A stretch of 64,000 bases of DNA from Halococcus agarilyticus. GTDB taxonomy: Archaea; Halobacteriota; Halobacteria; Halobacteriales; Halococcaceae. The stretch spans positions 186,001-250,000 of the forward strand of contig NZ_BAFM01000002.1 of NCBI RefSeq assembly GCF_000334895.1, in the 5' to 3' direction. The notes beneath the pieces are model-generated. The model worked only from the letters and a program-made list of their open reading frames with translations. It had not been told where the DNA came from and ran no database searches. Each line of letters starts with the position of its first letter. Within the stretch, counting starts at the first letter, position 1. A program made the position numbers and the translations under genes. Below, in pieces: positions 59,391 to 64,000 of the stretch.

Positions 59391-59762
59391 CTATCGGTCG
59401 TTCTCGGCGACCTGTGCCAGCAATCCCTCGACGAGCGGTGAGTCGACGTATCGCACTGTCCCCTGGACGCCGTCGTACTCGACGAGGCCCCACTCGTGGA
59501 GCTTCGGGAGTTCCACGTTGACGATCGACGTGTGGACGTGCCGGCGGGTCGAGGTGGATGGCGCTTCCCGCGAGACGACGTGATCGACGAGCGTTTCGAT
59601 GAGCATGGTGTCCTCGGCGTGCTCGCAGAGTGCGGCGACGACGGTGCGCCGCCGCGCGTCGGCGAGCGCGGCGAACGCGGTGTCCGGCGTCACCGATGGA
59701 GCCGTATCGGGCGAGTCGGTGCCGGAACGACCGTCGGTCGAGTCGAGCGGCACATCGGACAT
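59391..59762 (-). CDS. Winged-helix DUF7344-like regulator
   Basis: 123 residues. A Ser/Thr/Asp-rich N-terminus (1-27) is followed by the DUF7344 winged helix: AFAALADARRRTVVAALCEH, TSTRRHVHTSIVNVELPKLH and the wing EWGLVEYDGVQGTVRYVDS. The same fold is in the gene at 57864, so the reductase is flanked by two members of the family. Likely a transcription regulator; target unknown. The start at 59762 is chosen since the frame before it has no conserved sequence. Confidence 0.78.
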   Translation of the reverse strand: MSDVPLDSTDGRSGTDSPDTAPSVTPDTAFAALADARRRTVVAALCEHAEDTMLIETLVDHVVSREAPSTSTRRHVHTSIVNVELPKLHEWGLVEYDGVQGTVRYVDSPLVEGLLAQVAENDR

Positions 59763-60167
59763 GACGGGTGAACCGTGGTCGTCGACAGGGATGAACGGCC
59801 GAGATCGTTTGGCGTCGTTGCCGGCTCTTCCGCCCGTTTTCGCGCCATGAACAGTGTAAACGGCGTCCGGGACGGTGGCGGTGCGGACGCGGTTGCGGTG
59901 CGGATGCGGTGGCGGTCCTGGCGGATGAAGGGCGAGGCGCACTCCACGGCTCGCGGGTCGCGCTGCTCCCCGCTCGCTCGTTCCGAGGTACTCGCTTCGC
60001 TCGCACCTCGTGCCCCAGGGCTTCGGCGATGCTGTGTGGTTTGCGGAAAGCGCCAGCAGTTGTACCGCGAGCGAACAAAGTGAGCGAGCGGGAGTTTTTG
60101 ATGAACCTTTTTGCAAGCGGGGGGTCGCGTGAGCGCAGCGAGCGCGATCCCTCCGCAGTAAAAAGGT
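59763..60167. other. 405-base non-coding interval rich in short repeats
   Basis: No supported gene. The interval is dense in GAGCG/CGCTC words (for example GCTCGCTCGTTCCGAGG near 59970-59990, and AAGTGAGCGAGCGGGAG at 60078-60094) and ends in the long hairpin described separately. Such words also occur at 42937-42967. It lies downstream of the PitA-type gene and upstream of the winged-helix gene, whose promoter is not obvious. Confidence 0.5.
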
Positions 60168-60170
60168 TCA
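60102..60170. terminator. Long hairpin at the end of the PitA-type gene
   Basis: Perfect 11-bp arms, TGAACCTTTTT (60102-60112) and AAAAAGGTTCA (60160-60170), enclose a GC-rich inner stem: GCGG and GGG pair with CCGC and CCC, and CGCG with CGCG. The right arm contains the TGA stop codon of the leftward gene. It can form a near-continuous hairpin of about 69 bases on either strand; on the transcribed strand it is a likely terminator or mRNA-stabilising structure, ending in a T-rich arm. Confidence 0.6.
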
Positions 60171-61649
60171 GGTGAGGAAGACGTGCCGCGGCCGATCCGC
60201 GAGCACGTCCTGGCCCCACGAGACGGTGTCGGCGAACGCGTCGCTTCGGAAGAACGCCATCGCGTCCTCGCGCGAGCGCCACTGGCTGGCGATGAACATG
60301 TCGTTCTCGTCCGCGCGGTTGACGAGGAGGTCGGTCTCGTGGTGGCCGTCCATGTCCGCGAGGAGGTCGCCGACGGTGGCGAACTTCTCGACGAACGCCT
60401 CGCGGTGTTCGGGCTTCGTGGTGTAGAACATTCCCATCGTGCCGAAGCCCGCCTGTTCGCCCTCCAGCTCGCCGACTTCGGCGCGCGAGACGACGCCTGG
60501 AAGATCGGCGAGGAAGCCGCCGGCGGTCTCGGCGGCGCTCGCGGTGTCCCAGATGCTCACGACCGCCGCGTTGCCACCGTCCGGATTCGTATAAACTGCG
60601 GTTTTGACGTGGGTGTCGTAGTGCTCGAAGTTCCCACGGAGGCCGTCGACGTCGTCGGCGAGCTCTTCGGGATCGGCTTCCGAGTAGAGCACCATCGCGT
60701 GGACGTCCTCGCCGTGGGGCTGGCCGGCGTAGATGTCCTCGTCGGCGAGCGCCTCGCGGATGTCGGCTCCGTCGTCCCCGGAGTCGTGGTCGTCTCGGTC
60801 GTCGTGCTGGCTCTCACCGTGCGCGCTCGCATCGCCGGAGGGATGGCCGGTATCCTCGCCCGTCGGGATCGGCTCGCCGGCGAGCAGTGCGCCGAGATCG
60901 CCGGGCGGGAACCGCCGACCGAAGCGGAAGCGGCCGAACTCGGCGTAGCGCGAACTCGACGGATCGAAGCGCATCTCGTAGAGCAGCTCCTTGATGTCGG
61001 TGGGATCGTCGGCGAACAGGGTGACGCCCCACTCGTGGTCGTCGAGACCCACGCTCCCGGAGATGATCTGGGTGACCCGGCCCGCGTACTCCCGGCCGAT
61101 GTCGCCGTGGCCGGCCATGAGATCGGCCCGCTCGTCGAACGGCAGGTCGTACCAGTTGTACTCGGGCTCGCGGCGCTTGTCCATCGGATAGAAGGAGACG
61201 TGGTCTGCGTCGGGGATCTCGGGCTTCAGCCTGGATTCGATGTAGTTCGCCATCCCTGTGTCCTGGACCTCTTCGCCCTCGAAATACTCCTCCGACATGT
61301 AGCCCGAGACCTCCGTGACCGAGAGGTACGAATCGGTCTGCTCGGTGAAGTCGGCGAGCGCGGTCCGCTCGAACCGGCGCTCGGCGGTGTCGAGGTGGGC
61401 CATCGTCGGTCGGAGATGGACGAGGAGGAGATCGCCACCGTGGCCGAGCACGCTGAACACTGCCGAGTCGCCCGCATCGGCGTCCTCGACCGCCTCGTGG
61501 CTGGCGAGGTACTCCACGCCCTCCGTGATCGCGCGTTCGCGTTCGCGGTCCGGTGCGGCCCGCCACGCGTCCCAATCCACGGTACGAACGTCGTGGAGCA
61601 CGTACCACCCTTCGTCGGTCTGCGGTGGTCGCCGTCGGTCCATGCTCAT
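60168..61649 (-). CDS. Haem-binding chlorite dismutase-like protein fused to an ABM-type monooxygenase domain (PitA type)
   Basis: 493 residues. Residues 1-260 are a chlorite-dismutase/HemQ-like domain: GWYVLHDVRTVDWDAW, RREPEYNWYDLPFDERADLM, AGHGDIGREYAGRVTQII with the probable proximal haem His, and GLDDHEWGVTLFADD. An acidic, His-rich linker (270-320) leads to a C-terminal antibiotic-biosynthesis-monooxygenase/haem-degrading-type domain (GFGTMGMFYTTKPEHREAFV; LLVNRADENDMFIASQWRS). The fusion is known only from haloarchaea, where it is called PitA. It probably acts in haem synthesis or haem-linked redox chemistry. The start at 61649 gives MSMDRRRPPQ; another Met is two codons later. Confidence 0.9.
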   Translation of the reverse strand: MSMDRRRPPQTDEGWYVLHDVRTVDWDAWRAAPDRERERAITEGVEYLASHEAVEDADAGDSAVFSVLGHGGDLLLVHLRPTMAHLDTAERRFERTALADFTEQTDSYLSVTEVSGYMSEEYFEGEEVQDTGMANYIESRLKPEIPDADHVSFYPMDKRREPEYNWYDLPFDERADLMAGHGDIGREYAGRVTQIISGSVGLDDHEWGVTLFADDPTDIKELLYEMRFDPSSSRYAEFGRFRFGRRFPPGDLGALLAGEPIPTGEDTGHPSGDASAHGESQHDDRDDHDSGDDGADIREALADEDIYAGQPHGEDVHAMVLYSEADPEELADDVDGLRGNFEHYDTHVKTAVYTNPDGGNAAVVSIWDTASAAETAGGFLADLPGVVSRAEVGELEGEQAGFGTMGMFYTTKPEHREAFVEKFATVGDLLADMDGHHETDLLVNRADENDMFIASQWRSREDAMAFFRSDAFADTVSWGQDVLADRPRHVFLT

Positions 61650-61701
61650 ACATGGGGCGAGTTCGACAAGGGTCTTTGGAGTTCGAGCGCCCAGTGGAGG
61701 T

Positions 61702-63678
61702 TCAGTCGGCCTGAACCTGGTCGCGGATCTCCTCGGGGACGCTCGGATCGCGCAGCGTGGTGGTGTTGCCGAGCTCGTCGCCATTGGAGATGTTCTCGAG
61801 CAGCCGGCGCATGATCTTGCCCGACCGCGTCTTCGGGAGGTCGTCGACGAAGATGACCTCGTTCGGGCGCGCGAACTTCCCGATCTCCTGCTCGACCGCG
61901 CCCACGATCCGGTCGCGGACCGCCTCGCTCTCCTCGACGCCCTCCCTGACGGTGACGTAGACATCGGGGACTTCGCCCTTCTCGGCGTCCTCGCGCGCGG
62001 CGACCGCGGCCTCGGCGACGTCCTCGACCTCCGCGACGGCGCTTTCGAGCTCCATCGTCCCGAGTCGGTGGCCGGCGACGTTCATCACGTCGTCGAGCCG
62101 TCCGAGCACACGATAATAGCCGTCCTCGGCCTGAACCGCGCCGTCGCCCGCCTCGTACACCCAGTCGCTCGAATCGTCGGAGTCCGTATCCGAAAACCGC
62201 TCCCAGTACTCCTCGATGAACCGTTCGTCGTTGCCGTACACGGTTTGCAACATTCCGGGCCACGGCCGTTCGATCACGAGGTTGCCCGCCTCGCCGCTTG
62301 CGGCCGGGATCGCCTCGCCGTTGTCGTCGTAGATCGCCGGCTGGATCCCCGGTGCGGGGTGGCCCGCGCTGCCCGGCTTCATGTCCTGAATCGCGGGCAG
62401 GTTGGTGATGAGATGACCCCCAGTTTCGGTCTGCCACCACGTGTCGACGATGACCGCGCTCTCGTCGCCGATGTGCTTGTAGTACCAGAGCCACGCCTCG
62501 GGCTGGATCGGCTCGCCCACGGTGGTCATATGTCGGAAGTCGAAGTCGTGGCCCTCGACGTGCTCCTCGCCCCACTTCATGAACTGGCGCACGGCGGTCG
62601 GCGAGGTGTGGAAGATGTCGACGTCGTATTCCTCGGCGATCTCCCAGATCCGGCTCTTGGTGGGATGATCGGGTGCGCCCTCGTACATCACCGACGTCGT
62701 TCCCAGCGAAAGGGGACCGTAGACGATGTAGGAGTGGCCGGTGATCCAGCCGATGTCGGCGGGACACCAGTAGGTGTCCTCGGGTTTGATGTCCTCGACG
62801 TACTTCGAGGTCCCAGTCACGTACGCGAGATACCCGCCGGTCCGGTGCTGACAGCCCTTCGGCTGGCCGGTCGTCCCGGAGGTGTACATCAGGAAGAGCG
62901 GGTCCTCGGCGTCGCGGCTGACCGGTTCGACCGTCTCGCCGCGGTGGTCGTCCAGCAGTGCCGACATCATCGTGTAGTCGTCGCTGACTTCGACCTCCGG
63001 CTCGTCGTGGCGGGTCCACGCCAGCACCGCGGGATCGCGGTCGGTTGCCGCCATGGCCTGGTCGGCCTTCTCGATGTGATCGAGGAACTCGCCGCGGCGG
63101 TAGTAGCCGTCGATCGTCACGACGTGGTCGGAGTCGGCGCTGCCGACGCGCTCGGCGAGGGCGTTCGCCGAAAAGCCCGCGAAAACCACGCTGTGGGGCG
63201 CACCGATGCGGGCACACGCGAGCATCGTGATCGGGAGCGCGGGCACCATCGGGAGGTGGATCGTGACGACGTCGTCCTCCTCGACGCCCACGGACCGAAG
63301 TGCGGCCGCGGTCTCGTTGACCTTCTCGTGGAGGTCGTCGTAGGTGATGTCCCGGGTCTCGCCGTCCTCACCCTCCCAGAGGATGGCGGTTTCGTCGCCG
63401 CGCTCTGCGAGGTGGCGGTCGACGCAGTTGTGGCTCGCATTCAACTCGCCGCCGACGAACCACTCGTAGAACGGTGGGTTCGAGTCGTCGAGCACCGTGT
63501 CCCACTCGCTCTCCCAGTCGAGCATTGCGGCGTACTCCTCGAAGCCTGCGGGGAACTCGTCGAACCGATCGTAGATCGCCGGGTCCGCAGCGTTCGCCTG
63601 CTCGACGAACTCCTCGGGTGGCTCGAAGTAGTCCTGTTCGGCGAGCCGTGACTCGATCGTGATATCCTCGTCTGGCAT
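61702..63678 (-). CDS. acsA: Acetyl-CoA synthetase
   Basis: 658 residues, full length for AMP-forming acetyl-CoA synthetase. Adenylation motifs in order: MYTSGTTGQPKGCQH (P-loop), VDTWWQTETGG (A5), YRVLGRLDDVMNVAGHRLG (A8 hinge) and PKTRSGKIMRRLL with the acetylatable Lys. The N-terminal YEWFVGGELNASHNCVDRHL is typical of Acs. It activates acetate to acetyl-CoA, with ATP to AMP. The start at 63678 matches the family. The next gene encodes methylmalonyl-CoA mutase, suggesting acyl-CoA metabolism in this neighbourhood. Confidence 0.95.
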   Translation of the reverse strand: MPDEDITIESRLAEQDYFEPPEEFVEQANAADPAIYDRFDEFPAGFEEYAAMLDWESEWDTVLDDSNPPFYEWFVGGELNASHNCVDRHLAERGDETAILWEGEDGETRDITYDDLHEKVNETAAALRSVGVEEDDVVTIHLPMVPALPITMLACARIGAPHSVVFAGFSANALAERVGSADSDHVVTIDGYYRRGEFLDHIEKADQAMAATDRDPAVLAWTRHDEPEVEVSDDYTMMSALLDDHRGETVEPVSRDAEDPLFLMYTSGTTGQPKGCQHRTGGYLAYVTGTSKYVEDIKPEDTYWCPADIGWITGHSYIVYGPLSLGTTSVMYEGAPDHPTKSRIWEIAEEYDVDIFHTSPTAVRQFMKWGEEHVEGHDFDFRHMTTVGEPIQPEAWLWYYKHIGDESAVIVDTWWQTETGGHLITNLPAIQDMKPGSAGHPAPGIQPAIYDDNGEAIPAASGEAGNLVIERPWPGMLQTVYGNDERFIEEYWERFSDTDSDDSSDWVYEAGDGAVQAEDGYYRVLGRLDDVMNVAGHRLGTMELESAVAEVEDVAEAAVAAREDAEKGEVPDVYVTVREGVEESEAVRDRIVGAVEQEIGKFARPNEVIFVDDLPKTRSGKIMRRLLENISNGDELGNTTTLRDPSVPEEIRDQVQAD

Positions 63679-63829
63679 GATTGTCCTCCGGTCGTGTGGT
63701 TCGGTGGTACGCCACATATCATTAACGATACCCGCATTGTGCCGCGGTATCGAACCACGCGCAAGAAGAACGGGGTCGGAACGGAACCCACGATCCGAGG
63801 ACACCAAACGGTCGTCGGCTTTCCTCGAA
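63679..63829. promoter_or_regulatory. Promoter interval of acsA
   Basis: 151 bases upstream of acetyl-CoA synthetase. On the minus strand TCGTTAATGATATG (about 63712-63725) is the only clear A/T-rich patch and is a candidate TATA element about 35-45 bases from the ATG. No other feature seen. Confidence 0.35.
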
Positions 63830-64000
63830 TCAGGCCACGCCGACTGTCTCGCTGTACGAGCCGTGGCGGGCCTCGAACACCCGCATGATCTCGCCCATCG
63901 ACGCCCCGACCTTGACCGCTTCGACGATCGCCGGCATCGTGTTCTCGCCCGTCTCGATGGCGTCTTCGAGGTCCGAAAGCGTGTCCTCGACCCTTCCGTC
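63830..64000 (-). CDS. Methylmalonyl-CoA mutase large subunit, C-terminal end (runs off the right edge)
   Basis: The last 56 codons before the stop at 63830 read DLEDAIETGENTMPAIVEAV, then KVGASMGEIMRVFEARHGSY. This is the end of the substrate-binding TIM-barrel domain of methylmalonyl-CoA mutase, and it stops where split enzymes end before a separate B12-binding subunit. The mutase interconverts methylmalonyl-CoA and succinyl-CoA. The gene enters from the right on the minus strand, upstream of acsA. Confidence 0.8.
   Translation of the reverse strand, partial: DGRVEDTLSDLEDAIETGENTMPAIVEAVKVGASMGEIMRVFEARHGSYSETVGVA

Overview
The window is chromosomal DNA of an extremely halophilic archaeon (class Halobacteria). 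Three things show this: high GC with very acidic predicted proteins; archaeal information genes (a TATA-binding protein, a clamp-loader small subunit, a Trm-G10-type tRNA methyltransferase, a tRNA-Gly without encoded CCA); and haloarchaeal hallmarks (gas vesicle genes, a Tat-exported halolysin-type protease, a chlorite-dismutase/monooxygenase fusion, many small Halobacteria-only families). Many starts lie about 25-30 bases from a TATA-like element with almost no leader. Genus cannot be assigned from the sequence alone.

1-5.8 kb is a gas vesicle (gvp) cluster running off the left edge. gvpF-gvpG-gvpH, three unrecognised acidic genes, gvpJ and gvpK read leftward as a tightly coupled operon. gvpA and gvpO read rightward, followed by a convergent gene related to one of the three unknowns. 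No gvpN, gvpC, gvpD, gvpE or recognisable gvpI is in view. The unknown genes and the long acidic tails on GvpA, GvpJ and GvpO make this the most unusual part of the window.

5.9-17.7 kb holds an NhaC antiporter, a Tat kelch lipoprotein, a DUF2150 protein, a TatD-type hydrolase, a glutamate-cysteine-ligase-like enzyme, a NYN protein, the secreted subtilase, an inositol-phosphatase-family enzyme and an MTA/SAH-deaminase-type amidohydrolase. 17.8-23.8 kb is a glycerol catabolism locus with glpA-glpB-glpC divergent from glpK, then hisG.

24.8-33.3 kb mixes small membrane proteins, RidA, a zinc ribbon, TBP, the tRNA methyltransferase, a rhodanese, a Bat-type regulator, a YeiH-family transporter preceded by a coupled micro-gene and a 36-bp perfect palindrome, and an Rfc small subunit with a degenerate Walker B. 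33.3-38.5 kb is an envelope/polysaccharide group: a surface protein, a GH26-like Tat lipoprotein and two family 2 glycosyltransferases.

39-46.4 kb holds RNase Z and a run of small haloarchaeal families, ending in a lower-GC patch with a lipoprotein. 46.4-54 kb has carB, a pterin dehydratase, a HAD phosphatase and a tandem moeA pair. 54-64 kb has an Hsp20-like protein, a UbiB-type kinase, tRNA-Gly(CCC), two winged-helix proteins flanking an aldo/keto reductase, the PitA-type haem protein, acetyl-CoA synthetase and the C-terminus of methylmalonyl-CoA mutase. No insertion sequence, CRISPR array, prophage or rRNA was seen.
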